Source: a virus. Taken from it: a DNA stretch of 64,000 nucleotides. Made by a program: the position numbers and the translations under genes. The notes below the pieces were generated by a model, which worked only from the letters and a program-made list of their open reading frames with translations, was not told where the DNA came from and ran no database searches. The DNA lies in IMG/VR virus record IMGVR_UViG_3300000233_000008, positions 1 through 64,000 of that record; one strand, 5' to 3'. Of this stretch, positions 6,927-14,976 are shown piece by piece (within the stretch, counting starts at the first letter, position 1; the number at the start of each line of letters is the position of its first letter).

Positions 6927-8106
6927 TCATATCAAAAGCCTTCCAATTCCCGATGAATCAGTATTAAACGAGCTTCTTAATAAAACAAAAGCTCGTTTAT
7001 TCTTTAAGAATAACTCTGCATTCTTAGGTTCTTTGCTATGCGACCATAATTACATTTGGGATGACACTGTTGATACGGCTTGGTGTAATGGTTCTACCAT
7101 TGGATGGAATCCACACTTCTTTCACTGGCTTACAGATGAAGAACGTATTACAGTCTTAGCCCATGAATTGTTTCATACTGGCTTTGACCATCTTACAAGA
7201 TTTGGTGAAAGACACCACGAAACATGGAACCAAGCAGCCGATTTTATCATCAATAACCACCTACAAAAAAGTGGTTTTCTTTTTGGCGATAAGCTAATGT
7301 CCTTGGAACCTTGCTTGGATCAGTCTCTTCCAGATATGACAACCGAGCAGTTATATGCCTTGCTTTATAAGCAAAACCCGCCTCAACAAGGCAACGGTCA
7401 GCCGAGCTCTTCTAATGGCTCTGGTGATCCTCAGGCAGGCAAAGGATGGGCTGATATTAAGCAGTCTACCTTAACACCTACCCAACAAGTAACCAAGATG
7501 GTTAAGGCAACCCAAGCGGCCCAAGTGGCAAAACAAGCAGGTGCAATCCCTGGCGAAATTGCTACTATGATTGATAAGTTCCTTAATCCAAAACTACCTT
7601 GGTATGTTATCCTTTCTCAGCATATGTCTGAAATCAACAAAGAAGACTTCAGCTGGAAAAGACCTAACAGAAAATATGATGATGAGTATCTTCCATCTCT
7701 TTACTCCGAAGACAGACTTACCCATATTAGTTACTACCTTGACGTCTCTGGTTCGGTTACCGATGAACAAATCCGCTTCTTTAATACCGAAGTAAAATTT
7801 ATTCATGAAAATCTGCAACCAGAAAAACTTACTCTTGCTACTTTTGACACCAAAATTAGAGATGTGTATGAATTCACCGAAGACATGCCATTTGACAAAA
7901 TTGAAGTTCACGGAAGAGGTGGTACAGATTTAAACGCGGTTTATCGTCACATTGTTGACAATAAACCAAGTGTAGCAGTTGTCTTTACAGACCATTACTG
8001 CTACCCTATGACGGATCCAAAAATTCCAGTTATCTGGATTATTATTGGAAACCCGAAACTTGTCGTACCTTATGGTATGGTAATTCACGTAGAGGATGAT
8101 CTATGA
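6910..8106 (+). CDS. VWA-like protein with N-terminal metallopeptidase domain, 398 aa
   Basis: The N-terminal third has LAHELFHTGFDH near residues 84-95 (HExxH zinc site), followed by a NQAADFIIN segment, as in the DUF2201 metallopeptidase-like domain. The C-terminal third is a VWA fold with an intact metal-ion site: DVSGS near 278-282, GGTDL near 337-341 and TDHY near 360. A Gln/Ser/Gly-rich linker joins them near 155-175. It is the expected partner of the MoxR-type ATPase upstream. Its ATG lies within the preceding gene, and its stop overlaps the endolysin start (ATGA). Confidence 0.9.
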   Translation: MTNPFDHIKSLPIPDESVLNELLNKTKARLFFKNNSAFLGSLLCDHNYIWDDTVDTAWCNGSTIGWNPHFFHWLTDEERITVLAHELFHTGFDHLTRFGERHHETWNQAADFIINNHLQKSGFLFGDKLMSLEPCLDQSLPDMTTEQLYALLYKQNPPQQGNGQPSSSNGSGDPQAGKGWADIKQSTLTPTQQVTKMVKATQAAQVAKQAGAIPGEIATMIDKFLNPKLPWYVILSQHMSEINKEDFSWKRPNRKYDDEYLPSLYSEDRLTHISYYLDVSGSVTDEQIRFFNTEVKFIHENLQPEKLTLATFDTKIRDVYEFTEDMPFDKIEVHGRGGTDLNAVYRHIVDNKPSVAVVFTDHYCYPMTDPKIPVIWIIIGNPKLVVPYGMVIHVEDDL

Positions 8107-8810
8107 ACAACACTATGAAACTACAGCTTATACTTCAAAGTCTAGGCTTTGACCCAGGGCCTCTTGATGGCATTCCAGGTCCTATGACACGCAAAGCTCT
8201 TAAAGCATTCCAGGCTTCTTTAAAGCTTGCTGCTACTGGTGAACTCAACACCAGAACTTCTAACGCTCTATTCGGCGTTAAAGAAGGTAGACAAGCTCTT
8301 GTTGTGCCACCTTGGTATGAATATGCCAACACTTTCCTGGGTACTAAAGAAGTAGCCGGTAAAGGCTCCAACTCTACTATTATGGGTTGGGCAAAAGCAC
8401 TTGGTAAAAGCGTTAGCTCTGTATTTACAGATGACGATATTGCTTGGTGTGGTTTGTTTGTTGCGCACGTTATGCAGACAACCAACCCCAATGAACCTAT
8501 TCCTGCTAACCCTCTTGGCGCCCAGCAATGGAACAAATACGGAGAACGCTCCCTAACTCCTTCGTTAGGCGACGTACTCGTTTTCTGGAGAGGTTCTCCC
8601 ACATCTTGGAAAGGTCACGTTGGCTTTTACGCCGGCGAGAATGCTACCTCTTACAAAGTACTTGGTGGTAACCAATCCAACAAAATCACTGACGATGCTT
8701 GGATCTCTAAAGACAGACTCATCTCTGCAAGACGCCCAACTGGAAGCATTTACAAAACGCAACCACTTATCCTTACGGCAAGTGGCAAGCTTTCGACCAA
8801 TGAAGCTTAA
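8103..8810 (+). CDS. Endolysin: peptidoglycan-binding domain plus CHAP-like amidase/peptidase, 235 aa
   Basis: Residues 5-57 form a PG_binding_1-type repeat (LQSLGFDPGPLDGIPGP, then TRKALKAFQ). From about residue 65 the domain resembles the TIGR02594/CHAP-like family: catalytic Cys in DIAWCGLFVAHV (near 116-127) and His in SWKGHVGFYAG (near 164-174), with a GGNQSN segment after. There is no signal peptide, so release would depend on a holin. The start overlaps the VWA gene stop. In N4 the lysis enzyme lies elsewhere; here the endolysin is in the middle-gene block, far from the holin and spanin genes at 60 kb. Confidence 0.88.
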   Translation: MNNTMKLQLILQSLGFDPGPLDGIPGPMTRKALKAFQASLKLAATGELNTRTSNALFGVKEGRQALVVPPWYEYANTFLGTKEVAGKGSNSTIMGWAKALGKSVSSVFTDDDIAWCGLFVAHVMQTTNPNEPIPANPLGAQQWNKYGERSLTPSLGDVLVFWRGSPTSWKGHVGFYAGENATSYKVLGGNQSNKITDDAWISKDRLISARRPTGSIYKTQPLILTASGKLSTNEA

Positions 8811-8813
8811 AAT

Positions 8814-8840
8814 AGTAGCGGAGCAATCCGCTACTTTTTA
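8814..8840 (+). terminator. Rho-independent terminator after the endolysin gene
   Basis: AGTAGCGGA (8814-8822) and TCCGCTACT (8827-8835) form a nine-pair stem with loop GCAA, followed by five T. Confidence 0.88.
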
Positions 8841-8852
8841 TTAAGGAATACC

Positions 8853-10169
8853 ATGACCCAACTGAATACCGAACAGCAAGAAGCAGTAGAACGCTTTTTT
8901 GCTTTTATGCTTTCAGATGCTCGTTTTTTTGGCTTGTCTGGCAAAGCCGGTACAGGTAAAACATATTTAGCAAAGCATCTTATTGAATGCGCCCAAAACA
9001 AGTACCAAAAGTACTGCCAACTTGTAAATATTCCTCAGAATATCAAAACCATTAAACTCTGCGCAACAACTAATAAAGCTTGTAAGCAGCTTCAAAAAGA
9101 ATTCCCTACAGCTGATATTACTACAATTCATAGCTATCTGGGACTAAAAGTAGTAGAAGATAACAGAACAGGCAAGTCTCATCTTGTACCTGAGCCAGCT
9201 ATCATTACCAGAGAAAACCATCTATTACTTATTGATGAAGTTTCAATGATTGACCAAGAGCTTATGGATTACATTCATAACAACTTTGCCGATTCTAAAA
9301 TCATTTTAATGGGCGATATTGCTCAGCTACCACCTGTCGGCTCTTTTCATATGCCGGCTTTTAATTCAGTTGATCCCGCGTTTATGGTTTTTTTGACCAA
9401 ACAAATGCGCAATCTAAGCCAGCCTACTCTACAAAACACTTGCGATACTCTTAGAGCGTTTGTAGTAGATGGCTCATTGCCTACTATTAATCCTCAAAGC
9501 GGTGTTTTAGAAGTACTATCAGAAATTGATTTTCTCAAAAAAATCACTGATACTTTCGATGCTAATTTAGCCTCTTCGGTTATTCTTACGTACACCAACA
9601 AAAAGGCTTTACAATATGACGATCACATCAATAAGACTTGCCATAGCAATAGTGACTACTATGTTGTTGGGAAGGGTTACTTCTCTAATTCGTACATTCC
9701 TCTTAAGCAGCCACCTAACGGAAATGCTATTATTCATACTGATGATTTTGTTTCTCTCTCTGCTTTAAGCCCTACAGCACGTTCGAGCAAAGAGTTTTAT
9801 CAATCTTTTGATTTAAGTGGCATTACTGAATTCAACTTCAAAGCAGCCGTACTCAAAACCAGTAATGGTGTGATGTTGGGTACATACGCAGTCCCTCTTG
9901 AAAAGTACAAATGGCAACAAGCTATCAAAGATGCTACCAATTTTAAGAGATGGGCGCTTGTAAGTAATCTAAAATCAAGCTTTGTGGATTTACGGACTGG
10001 CAATGCTATGACCGTACACAAATCACAAGGCTCTACCTTTGATACTGTTTTTATCGACTTAGATGATCTATCCAAAGTCAGAGACAAAAACCAACTCGCA
10101 AGAATGCTTTATGTGGCATTCTCTAGGGCTCAAAACAAAATCTACTGTAAGGGAGACCTTAAACTTTAA
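8853..10169 (+). CDS. SF1 DNA helicase (RecD/Dda-like), 438 aa
   Basis: Motif I is SGKAGTGKTYLA near residues 28-39, motif II LLIDEVSMID near 127-136, motif III GDIAQLPPVG near 153-162, and the C-terminal motifs V and VI read TVHKSQGST (near 386) and YVAFSRA (near 422). This is the superfamily 1B set shared by RecD, Dda and Pif1-like helicases, which move 5' to 3'. N4-like phages carry a helicase here, just upstream of the DNA polymerase. Probable role: unwinding at the replication fork. Confidence 0.92.
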   Translation: MTQLNTEQQEAVERFFAFMLSDARFFGLSGKAGTGKTYLAKHLIECAQNKYQKYCQLVNIPQNIKTIKLCATTNKACKQLQKEFPTADITTIHSYLGLKVVEDNRTGKSHLVPEPAIITRENHLLLIDEVSMIDQELMDYIHNNFADSKIILMGDIAQLPPVGSFHMPAFNSVDPAFMVFLTKQMRNLSQPTLQNTCDTLRAFVVDGSLPTINPQSGVLEVLSEIDFLKKITDTFDANLASSVILTYTNKKALQYDDHINKTCHSNSDYYVVGKGYFSNSYIPLKQPPNGNAIIHTDDFVSLSALSPTARSSKEFYQSFDLSGITEFNFKAAVLKTSNGVMLGTYAVPLEKYKWQQAIKDATNFKRWALVSNLKSSFVDLRTGNAMTVHKSQGSTFDTVFIDLDDLSKVRDKNQLARMLYVAFSRAQNKIYCKGDLKL

Positions 10170-10178
10170 GGTAAAACC

Positions 10179-10685
10179 ATGAATATTATTGAAACTAAAG
10201 CAGTTACAGAAAGGTTTATTCAAGAACTTTTTGAAAAAAAGCATATATCATTGATACAACAAACCTGCGCTTTAGCTGAAAGAAATTTTCAACTTAACCC
10301 AGCAGCATCAAAAGGTTTTGTTTACAAAGGTACCTTTTATCCTATTTATCCAGGACAGAAGTTAACAGAACGCAAAAACTTTGCTTTCATTGATCCATCT
10401 CTTAAACCAGAGATGGATGAAATTTATGAAGAAATTAGACTAAGCGAGAACGAAAGATCCAATCTTCGCAATTACATCAATAGTATGATGCTATTATGTG
10501 AAGGATGGCAAGACGTTAGAAATGCTTTGCCTGAAACAGCAAAGCTTCTTATTCAAGAGATTTCTACTCTCGAACGCACAGGCCCAGAAGGCATGTTGTT
10601 TGACAGAGACCCACAGAAATCCTTGAAAGTCTATGAACGTTTTAAGGCTTTGTTTGATTTCTACATTGTTGTAAGTCAGATATAA
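10179..10685 (+). CDS. Hypothetical protein, 168 aa
   Basis: Soluble, predicted helical protein with no recognised motif. It lies between helicase and DNA polymerase genes, starting nine bases after the helicase stop, and its final base is the first base of the polymerase ATG, so it is translationally coupled to replication genes. Function unknown. Confidence 0.75.
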   Translation: MNIIETKAVTERFIQELFEKKHISLIQQTCALAERNFQLNPAASKGFVYKGTFYPIYPGQKLTERKNFAFIDPSLKPEMDEIYEEIRLSENERSNLRNYINSMMLLCEGWQDVRNALPETAKLLIQEISTLERTGPEGMLFDRDPQKSLKVYERFKALFDFYIVVSQI

Positions 10686-13276
10686 TGAAATACTACTACT
10701 ATTCTGAAAATCCTCAATCTCAATATTCAATTGCTATTGTATCTACAACTGTAGACATGCAACTTATTAACAAAGAGTACATTGACGGTCATTTCAATAA
10801 AGATGACGTAGTAGTATTACAACTTCAAACTGACAAGGCAAAGCCAACTTCTACTTTTCAGAAAACTTTTTTACAGGATTTAATCCCTGTATTAAATCAA
10901 TTTGTTACTAAATTTTTAATCTGTACATCTTCTGATTATTTTAAAACACTTACTGGCTTAACTAAAGCAGACCCTTATGTCGGCTACTCTATGCCTCTCA
11001 AATTCCCCAAGGAATTTGAAGGCACCATGCAAGTATTTTACGTTCCAACGTATAAACAGCTGTTTTATAACCCAGATAAAACACGTTTTAAAATCACTCA
11101 GGGTATCCAAGCTGTAAAAGATAAACTTACTGGTGTATACCAACCACCCGGTTCTTTTACTATCAACCCAGCAAGCTATCTTTATACGTTTGAAGACATC
11201 AGAAAAGCTCTTAAAGGCTTAATTGATTCTAATGCAGATGTTGCTTGCGACATTGAAACCTTTTCTTTAAAGTTTCACAAAGCCAAATTAGGCACTATTG
11301 GATTTGCCACAGACCAGTCTAATGGGTTTGTTTTTCCTGTTGATTTTCACACAGATAAACACCTCATTAGACAGCTTTTAAAAGAGTTTTTTACACTATT
11401 TAAAGGCAAGCTCATATTCCATAACATTAGTTATGACGTTAGCGTTCTCATTTACGAACTCTACATGAATGACGTGGTAGATACAGAAGGTCTGCTGTAT
11501 GGATTAGATGTATTCTTTAATAGGCCTTGGGACGATACAAAGCTTATTGCTTATCTCGCAACTAACACTTGCGCAGGTAATGAGCTCGGTCTTAAACCAC
11601 AGTCCCAAGAATTCTCTGGCAATTATGCTAAAGAAGACATTAAAGATATCAATCTAATACCACTTTCAGATCTATTAGAATACAACCTAATAGATTGCTT
11701 CTCTACTTGGTATGTTTACAATAAACATTATCAAACAATCATTGACGACAACCAATTAGACATTTATGAAAATCTGTTTAAGCCGGCTATTGTAGACATC
11801 GTTCAGATGCAGCTCACTGGCTTGCCTATTGATATGGATAAAGTAAAGGCTGCTAAAGCCGAATTGGAAATCATTTCTGATAACTACTTAAACCAAATCA
11901 ATAATAACAGAATCATTCAGAATTTTGTGTTAGAGCTACAGCAAGACCACGTTAATAAACGTAATGCTGCTCTTAAAACAAAACAGATTGGTTTAACAGA
12001 TGCTGAAACCCTTGCTATTACATTCAATAGCAATTCAGCACCTCAAAAGCAACAGCTCTTGTATGATTACATTGGTTTACCTGTAATCGCTTACACAAAA
12101 AGCAAGCAACCTGCTACAGACGCAGACACCTTAGAAAAACTTATCAGCACTACCAATAAACCAGAAGTCATTGATCTTATTAAAGCTCTCCTTGGCTTTA
12201 CTGCCGTAGACAAAATCTATACCACGTTTATTCCAGCAATGGAAGAAGCCGTACAAGATTCTAACGGTGATTATTGGTTGTTTGGCAATTTTAACTTGGG
12301 TGGAACTGTTTCAGGAAGATTAAGCTCTTCAGGTCCTAATCTGCAAACAATACCTTCTACTGGTACTATCTATGCAAAGCTTATTAAAGATTGTATTATA
12401 GCACCCAAAGGATGGGTATTTGTTGGTTTGGATTTCGACTCCCTTGAAGATAAGATCTCTGCTTTAATTACAAGAGACCCAAACAAGCTTAAAGTGTACA
12501 CAGACGGCTATGATGGTCACTCTCTCAGAGCCTTCTCTTACTTTGGCACGCAGATGGCAGGCATTGACGAAACATCTGTTAAAAGCATCAACTCTATTGC
12601 TGATGTATACCCAGACTTAAGACAGCGCTCTAAAGCTCCTACATTCTTGCTTACTTACGGTGGTACATTCAGAGGTCTTATGGCTAACTGCGGTTTTACG
12701 CAAGATGAAGCCGTAAACATTGAAACCAAGTACCATAATCTTTACCAAGTAAGCGACCAATGGGTAGCTGCCAGAATTGCTGAAGCCGCTAACACTGGCT
12801 ATATTACCGGAGCATTTGGTTTGCGTGTCAGAACACCTATAACCAAACAAACTGTTCGAGGAACTTCTAAAACGCCGTATGAAGCAGAATCTGAAGCCAG
12901 AACAGCCGGTAATGCTTTGGGTCAATCCTGGTGCTTGTTGAATACAAGAGCCGGCATCCAATTTATGAATGTAGTAAGGGCATCAAAATATCGTTTAGAT
13001 ATCAGACCTTGTGCCCACATTCACGATGCCCAGTATTATCTCGTTAGGGAAAATCCTGAAATCTTATTATATCTTAACGACAAATTGGTTGAAGCCGTTT
13101 CTTGGCAAGAACACCCTCTTATCGTACACGATAAAGTTAAGCTTTCAGGTAAGCTCTCTGTATTCTACCCAAGTTGGGCGTATAGCTTTAACCTACCAAA
13201 CCACTGTAACGAAGCAACTCTTTATGAATGCATTGCTACTCATAAAGACAATCTCAAAAAGAAAGACATACGATGA
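10685..13276 (+). CDS. Family A DNA polymerase with 3'-5' exonuclease, 863 aa
   Basis: The exonuclease motifs are CDIETFSL near residue 188, FHNISYDV near 246 and YNLIDCFSTWYVY near 336. The polymerase motifs are A, LDFDSLEDKI near 582; B, RQRSKAPTFLLTYGG near 645-659, with the conserved Lys and Tyr; and C, AHIHDAQYY near 776. There is no 5'-3' exonuclease domain. Length is close to that of N4 gp39. It replicates phage DNA together with the helicase, primase and single-stranded-DNA-binding protein encoded nearby. The start overlaps the previous stop, and its last four bases overlap the next ATG. Confidence 0.96.
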   Translation: MKYYYYSENPQSQYSIAIVSTTVDMQLINKEYIDGHFNKDDVVVLQLQTDKAKPTSTFQKTFLQDLIPVLNQFVTKFLICTSSDYFKTLTGLTKADPYVGYSMPLKFPKEFEGTMQVFYVPTYKQLFYNPDKTRFKITQGIQAVKDKLTGVYQPPGSFTINPASYLYTFEDIRKALKGLIDSNADVACDIETFSLKFHKAKLGTIGFATDQSNGFVFPVDFHTDKHLIRQLLKEFFTLFKGKLIFHNISYDVSVLIYELYMNDVVDTEGLLYGLDVFFNRPWDDTKLIAYLATNTCAGNELGLKPQSQEFSGNYAKEDIKDINLIPLSDLLEYNLIDCFSTWYVYNKHYQTIIDDNQLDIYENLFKPAIVDIVQMQLTGLPIDMDKVKAAKAELEIISDNYLNQINNNRIIQNFVLELQQDHVNKRNAALKTKQIGLTDAETLAITFNSNSAPQKQQLLYDYIGLPVIAYTKSKQPATDADTLEKLISTTNKPEVIDLIKALLGFTAVDKIYTTFIPAMEEAVQDSNGDYWLFGNFNLGGTVSGRLSSSGPNLQTIPSTGTIYAKLIKDCIIAPKGWVFVGLDFDSLEDKISALITRDPNKLKVYTDGYDGHSLRAFSYFGTQMAGIDETSVKSINSIADVYPDLRQRSKAPTFLLTYGGTFRGLMANCGFTQDEAVNIETKYHNLYQVSDQWVAARIAEAANTGYITGAFGLRVRTPITKQTVRGTSKTPYEAESEARTAGNALGQSWCLLNTRAGIQFMNVVRASKYRLDIRPCAHIHDAQYYLVRENPEILLYLNDKLVEAVSWQEHPLIVHDKVKLSGKLSVFYPSWAYSFNLPNHCNEATLYECIATHKDNLKKKDIR

Positions 13277-13410
13277 CTGAAAAAGCACCAAAAACAAAGC
13301 CAGCAGCTAATGTTGGCCTTAAAGAACTCAGCAAAATTGCTCGAGCTGCTTGGATGAAAAACAATCCAGGTAAAGAACCAAAACCATTAAGAACCAAGAA
13401 GGATAGATAA
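13273..13410 (+). CDS. Small basic protein, 45 aa
   Basis: A short frame beginning MTEKAPKTKPAANVG and ending KPLRTKKDR. It overlaps the DNA polymerase gene by four bases (ATGA), and its stop overlaps the next start (TAATG). The tight coupling on both sides is the main argument that it is real. The composition is strongly basic. Function unknown. Confidence 0.65.
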   Translation: MTEKAPKTKPAANVGLKELSKIARAAWMKNNPGKEPKPLRTKKDR

Positions 13411-13688
13411 TGGACGTTGAAGTTACTGAACCGCAATACAACACAAACTTTTTAGTTACTTATACTGTAACTAACAAAGAAGGCTCCATTCTTATGGGCA
13501 ACGCAATTGCAAGCATTACTGGACAATTAGAGTTTATCTCCCTTGATGTAATCCATAATATCAACGCTATTGCGATGGAAACAGCAGTCAAAACTCATGG
13601 TATTGATGTCAAAGACATTGGTCTATTCGTGCTGACTGGACTCATTCCTCTGGGGGCATGTACCTCTGAGGAATTCTTGGCCAAGTAA
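13410..13688 (+). CDS. Hypothetical protein, 92 aa
   Basis: Coupled to the small basic gene by TAATG. Predicted beta-rich N terminus (FLVTYTVTNKEGSILMGNA) and a helical middle. I do not recognise a family. It sits among the replication genes and is probably co-transcribed. Confidence 0.7.
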   Translation: MDVEVTEPQYNTNFLVTYTVTNKEGSILMGNAIASITGQLEFISLDVIHNINAIAMETAVKTHGIDVKDIGLFVLTGLIPLGACTSEEFLAK

Positions 13689-13783
13689 TCAAACACTTGG
13701 CTAACGGCAAGCGGAGTAGACCTCCTACACGCTTGCCACCTTCCCCTAAAGCCCTATATAAAACTCCTGCTAAGGAGCTTCCT

Positions 13784-14011
13784 ATGCGCCAAATCACCGA
13801 AAATTCCAGAGCACTACGTCGTGCTTACAAAGACAAAATGAGAAGTAAAGCAAGAAAACTTTACAAAGATAACGCAAATCCAGATCTTATGGCCGACCAT
13901 TTAGCAGCCTGTTCTTGTTGGATGTGTGGCAATCCCCGCAAGTATTTCAATCAAGATACTCTTGCTGAGGTTAAACATCTTGACTTGTTTAAAAGTCAAA
14001 TAAACGATTAA
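13784..14011 (+). CDS. Small basic protein with CSCWMCGNPRK motif, 75 aa
   Basis: The start at 13784 is chosen because a strong AAGGAG lies at 13772-13777; an in-frame TTG at 13697 has no such site. The C-terminal half carries CSCWMCGNPRKYF (near residues 43-55), a short Cys motif seen in many small phage and bacterial proteins of unknown function, possibly metal-binding. The N terminus is rich in Arg and Lys, suggesting nucleic-acid contact (inference). Confidence 0.75.
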   Translation: MRQITENSRALRRAYKDKMRSKARKLYKDNANPDLMADHLAACSCWMCGNPRKYFNQDTLAEVKHLDLFKSQIND

Positions 14012-14019
14012 GGCTTACA

Positions 14020-14976
14020 ATGTTTACCAATATTACCGACATACCACTGCCAATGGCAGTTTGGTTGGCTTATGACGATTACGATTTTGTCAAAAAACCC
14101 AATTCTATTTCTGCTACAACCTTACTGAAACCAGTAAGGCAAATTATTCTTTCTGCTAGAATTCCTGAAGGTGAGCAGACCCCAGTAGATCTTTCTAGCA
14201 GAATTTCTTCCAAGCTTGGCTCCGCTGTCCACAGCAGTGTTGAGCAGGCTTGGAAGACCAATCTTGTGGAAAACCTCGTTAATGTAGGTTATCCACGCAA
14301 GGCAGCTGAAAAGGTTGTTGTTAATCCAACAGACTTACAGCCAGGGCAAATCCCTGTTTATATTGAACAAAGAACCGAAAAAGAATTTATGGGATACACT
14401 ATCTCAGGTAAATTCGACTTCGTTTTAGACGGTTTTTTGGAGGATATTAAAAATACTTCCGCTTACACTTATGTGAACAGCACAAAAACAGACGACTACA
14501 TTTTGCAAGGTTCCATTTACAAATGGCTAGAACCAAACAAGATTACTCAAGATACTATCCGCATTAACTTCGTATTTACAGATTGGGATAAAACCAAAAC
14601 CTTATCCAATCCCAATTACCCCAAAGCCAAGTTAATGTCTAAAACCTACAATCTCATGACTATTGCTGAGATTGAAAAGTGGATCGCTGCTAAAATCCAC
14701 TTAATTGAAAAATATAAAAACATAGCAGAGCAAGATTTACCTTATTGCACAGACCAAGAACTTTGGAAAACAGATCCAGTATACAAATACTATTCTGACC
14801 CCTCCAAGACTTCTGGTAGAAGCACTAAAAACTTTGAAAGCCTCCATGAAGCTATGCTTCATAAAGCACAATCTGGTAAAGGCATCGTTATAGATGCCCC
14901 AGGCAAAGTAAAAGCTTGCAAATACTGCCCAGCATTTAACTTCTGCACTCAAAAGGATCAATATGACCTCTCCTGA
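14020..14976 (+). CDS. PD-(D/E)XK nuclease, RecB/Cas4-like, 318 aa
   Basis: A His in the segment SKLGSAVHSSVEQAW (near residue 74) and the acidic/Lys core GKFDFVLDGFLEDIKNTS (near 130-147, D-x-x-x-x-x-x-EDIK) fit a RecB-type nuclease. A Gln-containing helix (YILQGSIYKW) follows. The C terminus has CKYCPAFNFCT, three cysteines reminiscent of the iron-sulfur Cas4/AddB type, although a matching upstream Cys is not obvious. N4-like phages carry a gene here between polymerase and primase. It overlaps the next gene by 14 bases. Confidence 0.82.
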   Translation: MFTNITDIPLPMAVWLAYDDYDFVKKPNSISATTLLKPVRQIILSARIPEGEQTPVDLSSRISSKLGSAVHSSVEQAWKTNLVENLVNVGYPRKAAEKVVVNPTDLQPGQIPVYIEQRTEKEFMGYTISGKFDFVLDGFLEDIKNTSAYTYVNSTKTDDYILQGSIYKWLEPNKITQDTIRINFVFTDWDKTKTLSNPNYPKAKLMSKTYNLMTIAEIEKWIAAKIHLIEKYKNIAEQDLPYCTDQELWKTDPVYKYYSDPSKTSGRSTKNFESLHEAMLHKAQSGKGIVIDAPGKVKACKYCPAFNFCTQKDQYDLS

